From Buddleja alternifolia (lineage: Eukaryota; Streptophyta; Magnoliopsida; Lamiales; Scrophulariaceae), in NCBI GenBank assembly GCA_019426215.1, contig CM033392.1, positions 35,198,814 through 35,262,813 of the forward strand: a stretch of DNA of 64,000 nt, given 5' to 3'. This document shows positions 34,207 through 45,723 of this stretch, in pieces. The notes under the pieces are model-generated. The model was not told the DNA's origin. It saw nothing but the letters and a program-made list of their open reading frames with translations, and ran no database searches. How positions within the stretch are numbered: position 1 is the stretch's first letter; each line of letters opens with the position of its first letter. The position numbers were made by a program, and so were the translations under genes.

Positions 34207-34994
34207 ATCTTGAGACAAACTTATTTGCTAGTGGTGTTATTTGGCTTTATTATGTTTTCTTGATTATTGTAGATACTTGAGATTTAGAATTACATCTAAA
34301 TGGATACAATACTACATTTATCGATAGAAATGTAATTGAAAATATCTACATGAGAATGCCTTGAGGATTCCATAGACAACGGTCAACAGGTAAAATTTGT
34401 GAACTTATAACCTTTGTGGGTAGAACCTGTCTTCAAAATAGTCGTGTACGAGATCTTATGAATATGTGATCTTATACGTGTGTTTTCATCTTCATAGATG
34501 TAGACCATTATTTTCTTATCTATATGTCAATTATGTTGCTTAGAAACTATATCTTTATTAGTAATGTCTTATTAGCCGAGATGAGAAGGAGTACGTTATC
34601 CATTGAGAATATTATTTTTTTCCTTTAACTTATGACGTAGAGGACATGATGAGTAAAGTATTTAATTTTATGTTAAAATCTATGTAAAATCGTCAAAGAT
34701 GAATCTTGCTCAATGTCAATATCAATGTTAGAGTTTTCTATAATATGATTTTATAGTGGATCCTTATAAGCTTATCACTACTCCTCAACATAAAGTTGTA
34801 CCCTCGAAATGTGTCTAGAGAGTCCAAGTAGAAATGTCTACAACATTATATTCCAATATTTATTTTTCGATCGTGATGTACAGTGAGACTTGTACTCGCT
34901 CCAATATTTGTTATGCCATGGGTCATAAAGTATCGTCAAATCCTAGTATTAGGTATTGGATAATAGCTAACAAACACTGCAAATAATTTTGTTG

Positions 34995-36643
34995 TGTTAG
35001 AATATACGCCCTCAAATGCCATAAAGATGATAGATTTATAGGGTGTTGACTTGTAACTAAACAATATCTTTTAGTAATATAAGGCATTATTTTGTTGTTT
35101 TCTTATAGGCATTTGTAAGGTTTTAATAAACAATGTAAAGTCCTTGATAATAAGGCAAACCTTCTACTTCGTATGGGTTAGGAAGAATGACACTAGAAAT
35201 GTTTGATCCTTATTATCTAAAAATTGTTCGCAAGTCGAAGAGAGTATTGACTGGACATCAATACTAGATAAAGACTTGGATGATATAAGTTTTGACAGAG
35301 AAAGTGCTAGTCAATCACTATGGGAATGGTAGTGGAAACTTATGACATAGACATATCAGTTAGACTGATATGTTCGAACACGACTCCCATCGGTTTCATC
35401 ACATGGCTTTCACTCACTCACAGTCAATGATGAAACTGATAAGTTGTGATAGGCACGCTTGAACCTTAGACCTGAGGAATCAAGTTGAAGATGTACTTGT
35501 GACATCAAGTCTGTTATTAGAGTAGTTAGATCCAATTCACCCTTTGGTGGGATCGACCGTGAAGTGCAACTTGATGGGCAAGTAGCAGTTTTAACTGATT
35601 AGCAAACTGAGATTTATTCTCTCATAAGTGGATGAGCTAAATATCCTATGCAGTCATGAATGAGTGAGGTTAAAAGACTTTGGCCAAAGCATAAAGAGAT
35701 ACTCATGTTAGACATGAAGGTACACTCATAGACCTCTATTCATTATGAGCTAAGCATATGGTCAAGTCCTGTGAGTTGACTGAACCATGACTCTCACTTG
35801 ACTCGGATATATAAATAAAAGATTTATACTCGTACAGTATTCACAGCGTAAAAGGTTTCGAATGATCCTAATTATGCGTTCTGAATTGGGGTACGATGTG
35901 AGCCATGAGTCTAGGTAGGTGTTACTCACATCCTCTTGGTTTCCTCCCAATTGCCTTTTGAGACGAACCTAAAGAGTCGCGCTTAAAGAAATTGCAAAAG
36001 GAAAAACCATGGAATAGACTTGAGAGAATTTTTCGGTATTGGATATCGAAATTAATTAATTAATTAATCATTAGATGATTTTATTAATTAATTAAGTTAA
36101 TGAATTAATTAATTAATTTCTTAGAGAAAATTAATTATAGAATTAACATAGATTTAATTAGTTATTTAATTAATTAATTTATTGGATAAATAATATTAAT
36201 TATTTAATTAATTAAACAAACAAACATGGACTAAAGCCCAAAGGCTTTCTAAAGCCTAAATTGCGCGTCAACATGAGGGTTAAAGAAGCCTAGGGTTATT
36301 ATTTCCTAGTGTAGTATAAATATACTACTTAGTGAAAATAATAACAAGTCTCCTACATTAACTTTCTCTCCAAGTCAAGAAGTCTTCCAACTCTCTCTCT
36401 CTCCTAGCCGATTTCAAGGAAAGAAAAGAAGAGGATTTTTCGCTTTGATTTCCGGCGGGGCAATTTAGAGACAGTGACGATTTTACTATTCAAGAAAGGA
36501 TTAAGAAAGCTGGTTCAGAATTCAACATACGCGAAGAAAGGTACATGAATTCGAAACACAATTTGAATATGTGAAATCGAGATGAACCACTTGGGCTTTT
36601 CAATTTCATCTTCCGCAGCGTTTTTATGCATTAAAACCCAATA
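34995..36643 (+). repeat. 5' LTR of element 2
   Basis: 1649 bp. Contains dense TTAATTAATTAA runs (36050-36220), a TATA-like TATAAATATACT at 36316 and the phrase CGTTTTTATGCATTAAAACC at its end. Shares about 90% or more with the 3' LTR by eye; the 3' copy lacks ~60 bp near 42965 (GAGTCTAGGTAGGTGTTACTC region). Confidence 0.92.
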
Positions 36644-36657
36644 GTGGTATCAGAGTC
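36644..36657 (+). promoter_or_regulatory. Primer-binding site of element 2
   Basis: TGGTATCAGAG at 36645-36655, one base after the LTR end; initiator tRNA-Met type. Confidence 0.9.
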
Positions 36658-38475
36658 AATCTCTGATTTCCGTATTTAATTGAATACGTGATTTATGTGA
36701 TTTTCGCGTTTTTGAAGCATGTTATTAGAATATGTTTTTATGATATGCAAACCATGATTTTTTTGCGTTTAATTCATGTATATTGTAGTATGATGATATG
36801 TGAATTGAAAAATCAAAGTTGTGTGAGAACTGGGGGTGAAAAACCCCGAGATGAGCAAGACACGCTCGGCGTGCGCAGTCTGTGCGCGCGAGGGCCACCC
36901 GTTGCGCCGTGTGCTTTTTAGCACATGGCGCCAGGCCACCTAGCCATGCGTTGGGCGCACGGCCAGGCCACACAGCGCACGACGTCAGGATCAATAGGCT
37001 CGGGTTTTTTGACCCGGGCAAGTCGGGTCAAAATTTCTCGGGTCCAATTTTAAATAAATGGGTTTTGGGCTATTTTAATTATCCAGGTGGGTCAAAAGGA
37101 TGATGAACCAGATTTAATTAAATAAGCCCAAATTATTTTAATTAAAATTATGGACTTTCAATAAATTAGTTTTGGGCTTAATTAATTGAATATTAAATAT
37201 GCCAATGGTTGCTAATTTTTGTTTGATGAAATCAAGCCCAAATTGTTTTTATTGAATATTTATTATTTAAGTGAAATAATTAATTAATTATTCTTGGAGG
37301 ATCTTTTAATTATTTAATTTATTCAAATAATAAATTCTCACTAGATGGTTTATTATCATAAGTACCAATAAAGTTTGAAATTTTATTGAGAAAATTAATT
37401 AGTTGGACTAATTAATTATTAACTTAACCACCAACATAGTTGCTTTAAATACCGCGAGCATCTATTATATGATAGTGACATTTATTCATGGGCTTAGGTT
37501 GTTTTCTTTTGATTGTATTTCTTTTTAATGGGTTGTAAGGACCGGATTTGACCCCGTTTATTTTATTTCTAGAATTATGTATAGGTTGTTAATTTAATCT
37601 TATGTAATAGAATAAATCCTTTTTAAGAGGAGATCAATCCAAAAGAAGAAGGAGCTTGGAGCCCAAGAAGAATAGATAGGCTTATTTTTCATTTTTATGA
37701 TGGCCCATTGGCTTGGTCCCTTTAGATAAAGCCCATGGATAAATGTGTTGGATTTATTGCTTTCAATGCATGCTCATTAATTATGTGAAGCATGTATGTT
37801 ATCAATATGCGCTATATAAATTTGATAATGTGCAACGTGAGACTTAGATAAATGTTTAGCACATGAATTCTCCCAATTAAAAGTTATAGTAAGGGGTGCT
37901 AGGCATCCTTTCGCTCCACTAAACTTAATGGAATTACGTTTTAAATCTAGTATTTGGCATCTTCACAGTAAGTGGGGTTCATATATCAAGATTTAATTCT
38001 AAAATTTTATTAAGTGCATTAGATGCCTTAATCGAGACATATTTTACCCCAAATATCGTTAAAGGGTTGCAAGGTGAAATTCAAATGTTAGATTATGAGG
38101 AGTTAGTGGGAATTAACCTAGATCCACAAAGCCTATAAATCGTTAAAGGGTTGCGGTTTTGGTGGGTTATGGGAAAAAGAAGATTGGACCGTCTATTGGA
38201 TAGACTGATGTTGGACATCACTTTAATTAAGTAATGGACCAAATATCATTAAAGGGTTTCCATCCATTCCATTAATTAAAGAACTCAATCCCCACTACGA
38301 AGCTATAAACAACGATCACTTCCGTTTTTCACAGTGGGAGTGTGAATCTCGAAAAATGTAGTGGGAGCCAAGTTATAAGTCAAAGTCCTTGATTTTGGTT
38401 TTAGTTTAGTTACATACGTCTAATTAAGTCTGGTTATTTTCTGCAGTTATTTGATTTATCTCTCTCAAAACAAAA
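36658..38475 (+). other. Long non-coding leader of element 2
   Basis: No protein-like frame. A GC-rich island at 36860-36990 (GCGCGAGGGCC, GGCGCCAGGCC) stands out in AT-rich surroundings. The phrase ATCGTTAAAGGGTTGC recurs at about 38059, 38140 and, altered, 38237. Related in text (GGGCTTAATTAATTG, GCCCATTGG, ATGCATGC) to the element 3 leader at 58238-60659. Could hold packaging or translation-control structure. Confidence 0.6.
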
Positions 38476-39315
38476 ATGACTATCAACCCACTTTCCGTTT
38501 TACTTGAAAAGAACATCCTTACCGGACCCAATTACGTGGACTGACTAAGGAACTTGAGAATAGTTCTCAACATGGAGTCATTGGGATATGTGTTGGACGC
38601 TGACATCCCTACTCCGCCTGCCAAAACACATGCCAACGAGGAAGAAGTCCAAGCTCACTAAAAGTGGGTGAAGGACGACATCCGAGTGCGTGAGTACTTT
38701 CTTGGATCAATGACAAATGAGCTTCAGAGGTCCCACGAAAATATGACCACTGCGAGGGCTATCTTGGCACACTTGGTTGAGCTCTATGGTGAGCACAATC
38801 GTACTGCTAGATATGAGATATCTAAAGAACTCTTCGGGGCCAAAATGAGAGAAGGTGAGAAAGTTGGGGATCATGTCCTCAAGATGATCTCAAGGATCGA
38901 GAGATTGGAGGTTCTCGATTTTACTATGAACCAACATCTTCAAACCGATCTTATTTTGCAGTCTCTTCCTGATCATTTTTCCAATTTGTCATAAACTTCA
39001 ATTGCAATGAGATTGAATACAACTTAGTTGGGCTAATGAACAAATTAAACACTGCACAATCTCAATTGAAGCCCAAGGGAAAACAAAATGCATTGGTAAT
39101 CTCTTCTGGGCCCAAAAGGGCGAAGAATAAGAAGAAGAAAGCCAAAAAGCAGGGTCGCGAGCTTGGAGCTCAGGGTGGTGTCGATAAAGGAAAAGAGAAA
39201 GCTCCTGTGAATCGCAGGCGTAAGGGGCCACAGAAGATGGATAGATGCCTACACTGTGGTGAGCTGGGCCACTGGAGAAGGAACTGTCCAAATATGGGCC
39301 CAGGCGCACAAGGAA
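38476..39315 (+). pseudogene. gag: gag of element 2, broken
   Basis: ATG at 38476 starts MTINPLSVLLEKNILTGPNY. A TGA at 38542 and a TAA at 38659 fall at positions where a Trp and a Gln are expected from the family. From 38668 the frame is open through the UBN2-type capsid region (EYFLGSMTNELQ, LVELYGEHNRTARYEISKEL, SIF-like helices) to a stop at 38992. In another frame a basic stretch leads to an intact zinc knuckle CLHCGELGHWRRNC at about 39246-39287. Confidence 0.85.
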
Positions 39316-39412
39316 TGGAACTTTATGTTCATGAAACTTATTGTTCATGAAACTTTATGGACTTTATGTTCATGAAACTTTATGAACTTTATATTCATGA
39401 AACTTATTGTTC
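39315..39412 (+). repeat. Short tandem repeat between gag and protease of element 2
   Basis: Four to five units built on TTCATGAAACTT(T)AT, with spacers GGAACTTTATG and similar, each containing the palindrome TTCATGAA. In the gag frame it encodes repeats of ELYVHETYCS type. Confidence 0.85.
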
Positions 39413-39735
39413 TATGACCGTTTTCTCTACATCTTGGATTCTTGATTCTGGAGCTAGTGCTCACATTTGTTGTATGAATCAGGATTTGGTGCGAGGAAGG
39501 AAGCTGAACAGTGATGAGGTAAAGATCAGAGTAGGCAGCAGGCAAAGCGTCGCAGCTACTGGAATTGGATCTACCTCATTGCTTTTAAATTCTGGACATT
39601 TACTTTTTCTGGATAATGTTTTAGTTTTGCCCAATGGGCTTAAAAACATTATTTCAATCCCCGTATTAGTTAAAATTGGTTATACTTTCCGGTTTATTGA
39701 TGAACATTGCAAATTTATTATGGTAATAAATTAGT
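39413..39735 (+). pseudogene. pol: Protease region of element 2
   Basis: SWILDSGASAHICCMNQD at about 39432-39485 holds the catalytic D-S-G-A. It is followed by GIGSTSLLL, LDNVLVLPNGLKNIISI and the GYTFRF strand. A frame change near 39720-39735 separates it from the integrase part. Confidence 0.87.
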
Positions 39736-40610
39736 AGGCTTTGCTTCTTTAGTAAATGGATTGTATTACCTTAATGTCCAGAATGAGTGTTCTGTGAATA
39801 CTATACAAAGGAAACGTAGTAATCTTGGAATAAACCAAAGATTGATCTGGCATCTTAGACTAGGCCATGTCGTCGAACATAAAATTCACAAAATGGAGAA
39901 AGATGGACTAATTGGTCCATTAGGATTGGATCCCCTTCTTACTTGTGAATCTTATCTCAAAGGCAAGATAGCTAGATCCCCTTTCACAGGGACTTTTGAA
40001 AGAGCCTCACAAATCTTAGGTTTAGTGCATACTGATGTTTGTGGACCATTTGGAGAAATTGCTCGAGATGGTCTCCTTTACTTCATCACATTCACTGATG
40101 ACCATTCAAGATATGGTCTGGTGTACCTGATGAGGCACAAGTCTGAATCTATAGAAAAGTTCAAGAAATTCAAGGCTTTAGTGGAAAATCAAACTGGTCA
40201 ACATATAAAAACTCTTAAATCGGATGGAGGAGGAGAATATGTGAGCGACGAGTTTGATGTATACCTTAGAGAGAATGGTATAGTATTACAGCTCACACCT
40301 CCAGCGACACCACAGTTAAATGGAGTTGCAGAACGTAGGAATCAGACCCTGTTAGACATGGTTCGCTCCATGCTTAGCTACACTGACTTACCCATTTCAC
40401 TGTGGGGTCATGCGCATCATATAGCTGTATACATTTTAAATAGATGTTCTTCTAAGTCCGTTCCTAAGACTCCATATGAGATATGGAGAAATAGGAAATC
40501 AAGTCTTATTCACATTAAGATTTTGGGATGTCCGGCCTATGTCAAAAAGACTAAAGTGGACAAGTTGGAGGCTAGATCCTTGAAAGAGCATTTTGTATAT
40601 CCTGAGGATT
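39736..40610 (+). pseudogene. pol: Integrase region of element 2
   Basis: [13 protein letters not shown] gives the His pair of the zinc site, but the Cys pair reads [10 protein letters not shown]: the second Cys is Tyr. The catalytic block is present: [23 protein letters not shown] and [10 protein letters not shown]. The frame passes [20 protein letters not shown] and [10 protein letters not shown], then EHFVYPEDS. There it jumps directly into RT sequence, so the integrase C-terminus and the RT start are deleted. Confidence 0.86.
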
Positions 40611-41560
40611 CAATGGGTGCAAATGGATCTACAAGAGAAAGATTGGTGTTAATGGCAAGGTTGACACCTACAAAGCCAGGCTAGTGGCGAAAGGGTATAG
40701 TAAAAAAAAAGTGATTGACTACCAAGAAACCTTTTCGCCAGTGGCTATGATCAAATCAATAAGGATTCTACTTGCAATAGTGGCACACCTAGACTATGAA
40801 ATATGGCAAATAGATGTCAAAACTGCTTTCCTAAATGGATTCCTAGAAGAGGATATCTATATGGAACAACCTAAAGGTTTTGTCTCCGAGGACCATATTC
40901 ATAAGGTGTGTAAGCTTGAGAGATCTGTTTATAGACTCAAGCAAGCATCTCGTAGCTGGAATTTGAGTTTTGATGAGGCTGTCAAAGGATTTGACTTCAT
41001 CAAAAACGAAGATGAGCCATGTGTTTACAAGAAGGTTAGTGGGAAAAAGATAACATTCCTTGTGTTATATGTGGATGATATATTACTCATAGGGAATGTT
41101 ATAGGAATGCTTACCACTGTTAAGAAGTGGCTTTCGAGTAGTTTCTCCATGAAAGACTTGGGAGAGGCAACTTATATTCATGGGATTCGAATCTACAGAG
41201 ATCGAACAAATAGAATGATAGGGCCCTCTCAAGCCCTTTACTTAGAAAAGGTCCTAAAGAGATATAGGATGGAGGATTCTAAGAAAAGGTTCCTGCCAAT
41301 GAGGCATGGGATACATCTCTCGAAATCTATGTGTCCTAAAAGTGAGGAAGATAGAAAAGGGGTGAGCACTATACCCTATGCATCTGCTGTGGGTAGCCTG
41401 ATGTACACAATGTTGTGTACTAGACTTGACATAGCTTATGCAATAAGCATTGTTAGTCAATTTTAGGAAAACCTTGGCAAGGAACATTGGCTAGCTGTGA
41501 AGAATATCCTAAAGTATCTAAAGAGAACTAAGGATATGATTCTCATCTATAGAAGTGGTG
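40611..41560 (+). pseudogene. pol: Reverse transcriptase region of element 2
   Basis: Enters at [13 protein letters not shown] sequence in a second frame (about 40622-40680), then one frame from 40684 reads AKGYSKKKVIDYQETFSPVA, MIKSIRILLAIVAH, WQIDVKTAFLNG, IYMEQPKGF and the YVDD box at 41068-41079, followed by DLGEATYIHGI and YASAVGSLMYTM. A stop at 41464 follows SIVSQF. The N-terminal RT (the WVDAM to WVYKRK region) is absent. Confidence 0.88.
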
Positions 41561-42014
41561 ACCTAAGAGTGGACGGGTACACTGACTCGGATTTTTAATC
41601 AGATGTTGATGACCATAAATCCACCTCAGGATTTGTATTCACCCTCAATAGTGGGGTGGTGACACAACCACAGACTCCACAACTGAGTATAAATACATAG
41701 CTGCCTCTGAGGCAGTTAAAGAGGTTGTTTGTCTTAGGAAGTTCATAGAAGAACTTCAAGTTTTTCCTAGCATAAAGCTCCTGTTGCCACTTTACTACAA
41801 TAACACCAGAGCAATAACGCAAGCAAAGGAACCTAGGTCTCACAACAAATCCAAACACATTGAGAAAAGATATCACATCATAAGAGAGATCGTTGCACAA
41901 GAAGAAATATTTGTTCAGAAAATAGCCTCAGCTGACAATGTCGCTGATCCATTGACCAAGCCATTGGCACAGGCAGTGCTAGATAAACATCTCGAAGGGA
42001 TGGGTGTTAAATAA
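41561..42014 (+). pseudogene. pol: RNase H region of element 2
   Basis: VDGYTDSDF then a stop at 41596, then DHKSTSGFVFTL, followed by a small deletion and frame change where the TSTAEAEY block should be (now CACAACTGAGTATAAATACAT). A frame from 41784 resumes with YYNNTRAITQAKEPRSHNKS, KHIEKRYHIIRE and NVADPLTKPL, the standard copia end, to the stop at 42012. Confidence 0.85.
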
Positions 42015-42047
42015 CATAGCAAGTGGCATTGAGTGCAAGTGTGAAAT
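42015..42047 (+). promoter_or_regulatory. Degenerate polypurine tract of element 2
   Basis: GAGTGCAAGTGTGAAAT directly precedes the 3' LTR; pyrimidines interrupt the purine run, consistent with decay. Confidence 0.5.
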
Positions 42048-43627
42048 TGTTAGAGTGTATGCCCTCAAATTCCATAAACAGGATAGATTTATAGGGCATT
42101 GACTTGTAACTAAACAATATCTTTTAGTAATATAAGGCATTATTTTGTTGTTTTCTTATAAGCATTTGTTAGGTTTTAATAAACAACGTAAAGTCCTTGA
42201 TAATAAGGCAAACCTTCTACTTCCTATGAGTTAGGAAGAATGGCACTAGAAAAGTTTGATACTTATTATCTAAAAATTGTTCGCAAGTCGAAGAGAGTAT
42301 TGACTGGACATCAATACTGGATAAAGACTTGTATGATGTAAGTTTTGACAGAGAAAGTGCTTGTCAATCACTATAGGGATGGTAGTGGAAACCTATGCCA
42401 TAGACATCTCAGTTAGACTGATATGTTCGAACACGACTCGCATCGGTTTCATCGCATTGGTTTTCACTCACCGACATTCAATGATGAAACTGATAAGTTG
42501 TGATAGGTACGCATGAACCTTAGACCTGAGGAATCAAGTTGAAGATGTACTTGTGACATCAAGTCTATCATTAGAGTAGTTAGATCCAATTCACCTTTTG
42601 GTGGGATCGACCTCGAAGTACGACTTGATGGGCAAGTAGCAGTCTTAACTGATTAGCAAAATGGGATTTATTCTCTCATAAGTGGATGAGCTAAATATCT
42701 TATGCAGTCATGAATGAGTGAGGTTAAAAGACTTTGGCCAAAGCATAAAGAGATACTCATGTTAGACATGAAGGTATACTCATAGACCTCGATTCATTAT
42801 GAACTAAGCATATGGTCAAGTCCTGTGAGTTTGACTGAACCATAACTCTCACTTGACTGGGATATATGAATAAAAGGTTTATACTCGTACGGTATTCACA
42901 GCGTAAAAGGTTTGGAATGATCCTAATTATTCATTCTCAATTGGGGTACGATGTGAGCCACGGGTCGCGCTTAAAGGAATTGCAAAAGGAAAAATCATGG
43001 AATAGACTTGAGAGAATTTTTCGGTATTGGATATCGAAATTAATTAATTAATTAATCATTAGATGATTTTAGTAATTAATCAAGTTAATAAATTAATTAA
43101 TTAATTTTTGTGAGAAAATTAATTATAGAATTAACATAGATTTAATTAGTTATTTAATTTATTTATTTATTGGATAAATAATATTAATTATTTAATTAAT
43201 TAAACAAACAAACATGAACTAAAGCCTGAAGGCTTTCTAAAGCCTAAAGTGGGCGTCCATATTAAAGAAGCCTAGGGTTATTATTTCCTAGTGTAGTATA
43301 AATATACTAATTAGTGGAAATAATAATAAGTCTCCTACATTAACTTTCTCTCCAAGTCAAGAAGTCTTCCAACTCTCTCTCTCTTCCCTAACCGATTTCA
43401 AGGAAAGAAAAGAAGAGGATTTTTCGCTTTGATTTTCGGCATGACAATTTAGAGACATTGTTGATTTTACTGTTCAAGAAAGGATCAAGAAAGCTAGTTC
43501 AGAATTCAACATACCCGAAGAATGGTACATGAATTCGAAACACATTTTGAATATGTGAAATCGAGATGAACCACTTGGGCTTTTCAATTTTATCTTCCGC
43601 TGCGTTTTTATGCATTAAAACCCAACA
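42048..43627 (+). repeat. 3' LTR of element 2
   Basis: 1580 bp, starts TGTTAGAGTGTATGCCCTC and ends AAAACCCAACA. Colinear with 34995-36643. Confidence 0.92.
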
Positions 43628-44205
43628 CCTTGGTACGGAGGAAAGTTGTCAAACTAATACACATATATAGATATAAGAAGGGGATTCGAATATGTGTAGG
43701 TCTACCTCCGAATTTGCTTCTATTACAATATTGACTCTTTAAGTAGCAAGAAGTAGAACTTGTGAAATATTGTGCACAAATAAGATATAATTTGTGGCGC
43801 ATACATCAGCAATGTGGAAAAATGTTGGATTGAACTTGTTTTTTAGCATGTGAAAGTTGTAAGCAGATATATGGGAGTTGTGATAACATATATGTCGTAA
43901 TAAGCAGCCAGCTTATGCTTACGTAAAAGGTCTTCTTATTGACCTATTGCTGTAAATCGAACATAGACATGAATATATTTTTGTGAGAGATATCATTGTA
44001 ATAGTGGTGTTACAATAAGTGTCCACGCATTTAGAAGTGGCTAAAGTTATTGTTTAGCCTTAACCCAAAGATGTCTTTGTTGGTCAAGTCAGGTCTATAA
44101 GATTGAGTAGAATGTGGTTTCTTTTGAATTTGAGGATGTTCATATAGATTTATACCCTTAAATGTTTGACATTTGAGTGATATGCTTTCTTAGTATGTTT
44201 GTGAT
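43628..44205. other. Intergenic sequence between element 2 and a reversed LTR fragment
   Basis: AT-rich, with TATATATAG near 43665 and no coding signal. Begins CCTTGGTACGGAGG directly at the element 2 boundary. Nothing further recognised. Confidence 0.5.
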
Positions 44206-44432
44206 TGTTGGGAAAAATAGATAAAACGCAGTGGAAATGGTATAACGAATTTTTAAAAATATTTGTGAAAATAGGATCAGCTCGGGGTTTTATCAGACGT
44301 ATGTAAAAGAAGAATTTGGACACTTTACCCGTTGAAGCGAAGTGGTTGGAGAAAGCTAACTTTTCTTCAAACTTTCGAAATCTTCACTTCTAACTGATTG
44401 ATTCTTGATCTAAGCTGTTCAATTGCGTTGTC
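44206..44432 (-). mobile_element. Truncated copia LTR end, reverse orientation
   Basis: TGTTGGGAAAAATAGATAAAACGCAG resembles the reversed LTR ends at 60660 and 61798 (TGTTGGGAA, ACGCAGCG) and so is the right end of a copia LTR read backwards. It is cut off at 44433 by the gypsy-type LTR. Confidence 0.55.
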
Positions 44433-45723
44433 TAACATGGTAGAACTCCATGTCATTACAGCAAGAGGACTGATCGTGTGTAGTAACAATTATGTCCAGG
44501 ATGACGAACCCACAGAGATTTGTATTTTAGTTCTATGAGGAGTAACGCAAGTATAAATCGACTTTTTAAAAACAAAAAAAATATATAATTACCTAGAACT
44601 TAATTATAATAATAAGAACAATAGTGATAAAAGCGATTAAGACTCATACGTCAATAAAGATTTACTCGTCCCATATATGATTGTTATTTCATAAGTTACT
44701 AGACTATGATGCTATAGTGGAAAATTCCTTAAGATTATTATCACGCGGATCCCCCGCTCATGATAACCTATACTAAATTGGTTGTATCAATCTCTACTGC
44801 ATGCATTAAACACTAGAATTTCTCCCAAGTTTATTCATATTTATCCCTTTGAATGAACCTGGCTAACAGCATCCGGAGTATGTAGCTATCCCTAGAATTA
44901 ACTGACTTAGAAGATATTATGATTTCCTCTTCACCCTAATTTACTTTCTCCCGAACAGATAAATTGGGCAATAATTCAACACATGGTAGCTAATCATATG
45001 AAGATGACAAAAGCACAAAAATCACAATACATAGCAATCATAGAATTAACTTAAATCAAACAACTATCATATATTATTCAAGATCAATCCGACCTTTCTA
45101 TGATCTTAATCTAAGAAATTAGTTCATAACTATAAAAGAAAATATACAAAGAAAAGGATAAATATTCATAAACAAAAATCTATCTAGATCTAAGAAACTC
45201 CCTTGTATAGAAGATGATCTTCTTCCTTCTTGTTCTTAAAAACTATGTAATCTTGATCAAAAGTAACCAAAAATAAAGTAACTAAAACCTAACCCTAACT
45301 AAACTAACGTGTATTTTCCACCTACTTAAAAATTGCTTTTCTTCTGCTCTTACATCTTGTATTTATAAGTGTAGTATTGGAAAAGTCGTTTTAGGCTTAG
45401 AATTGGAAATTTCCAAACTGTTCTGGCGACATCAACGTTCGAACATCACACCTCCTGGCGGCCGTGCGTAAAATCTTTTCAGTTGGTGCGTTGTTCTTCC
45501 AAGAGTTCGAACGTTAAGCAACTCTACGTTCGAACGTTAGGCTCTGCTTCTTCGATTTTCCGTTGAATACGTACATTACTCCTTTATTTTCCTCAATTGT
45601 GATAATTTATACCTGAATTCAAATATCAAACTCATTACATGCATTTGTGGCATAAATTACTCATAATCGAGCTAAAACTATATGAAATCATGGGATCAGA
45701 TTACGTAAATCTCATCCCTATCA
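44433..45723 (-). repeat. 3' LTR of the gypsy-type element (LTR-L)
   Basis: About 1290 bp; on the plus strand runs from TAACATGGTAGAACTCC to CTCATCCCTATCA. Contains GTTCGAACGTT-type palindromes at 45439, 45509 and 45530. Closely matches LTR-M. Confidence 0.85.

Larger units (their letters stand above)
33231..34994. other. Intergenic sequence with repeats, no gene seen
   Basis: Contains an ~82-bp direct repeat (33519-33600 and 33645-33728), a GT microsatellite and copia-like phrases (GAGTGGGAGCAAA, AATATCTACATGAGAATGCC) that may be decayed internal retrotransposon sequence. No frame with convincing protein similarity on either strand. Confidence 0.55.
34995..43627 (+). mobile_element. Element 2: Ty1/copia retrotransposon, 8.6 kb, inactive
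   Basis: Direct LTRs 34995-36643 and 42048-43627 start TGTTAGA and end in CCCAA(T/C)A. The PBS is TGGTATCAGAG. Internal order gag, protease, integrase, RT, RNase H identifies Ty1/copia. The lineage differs from element 1: its gag has an intact CX2CX4HX4C knuckle, there is no 3' extra ORF, and a ~1.8-kb non-coding leader lies before gag. Flanking bases TGTTG and CCTTG share only the last three, so no exact target-site duplication is visible. Multiple stops and an internal deletion make it defective. Confidence 0.92.

Noticed and set aside
36688..37103. Frames over the GC island (36688-37103) as coding
   Set aside because: Open on several frames and both strands at once, as expected from GC-rich low-stop sequence; no protein similarity.
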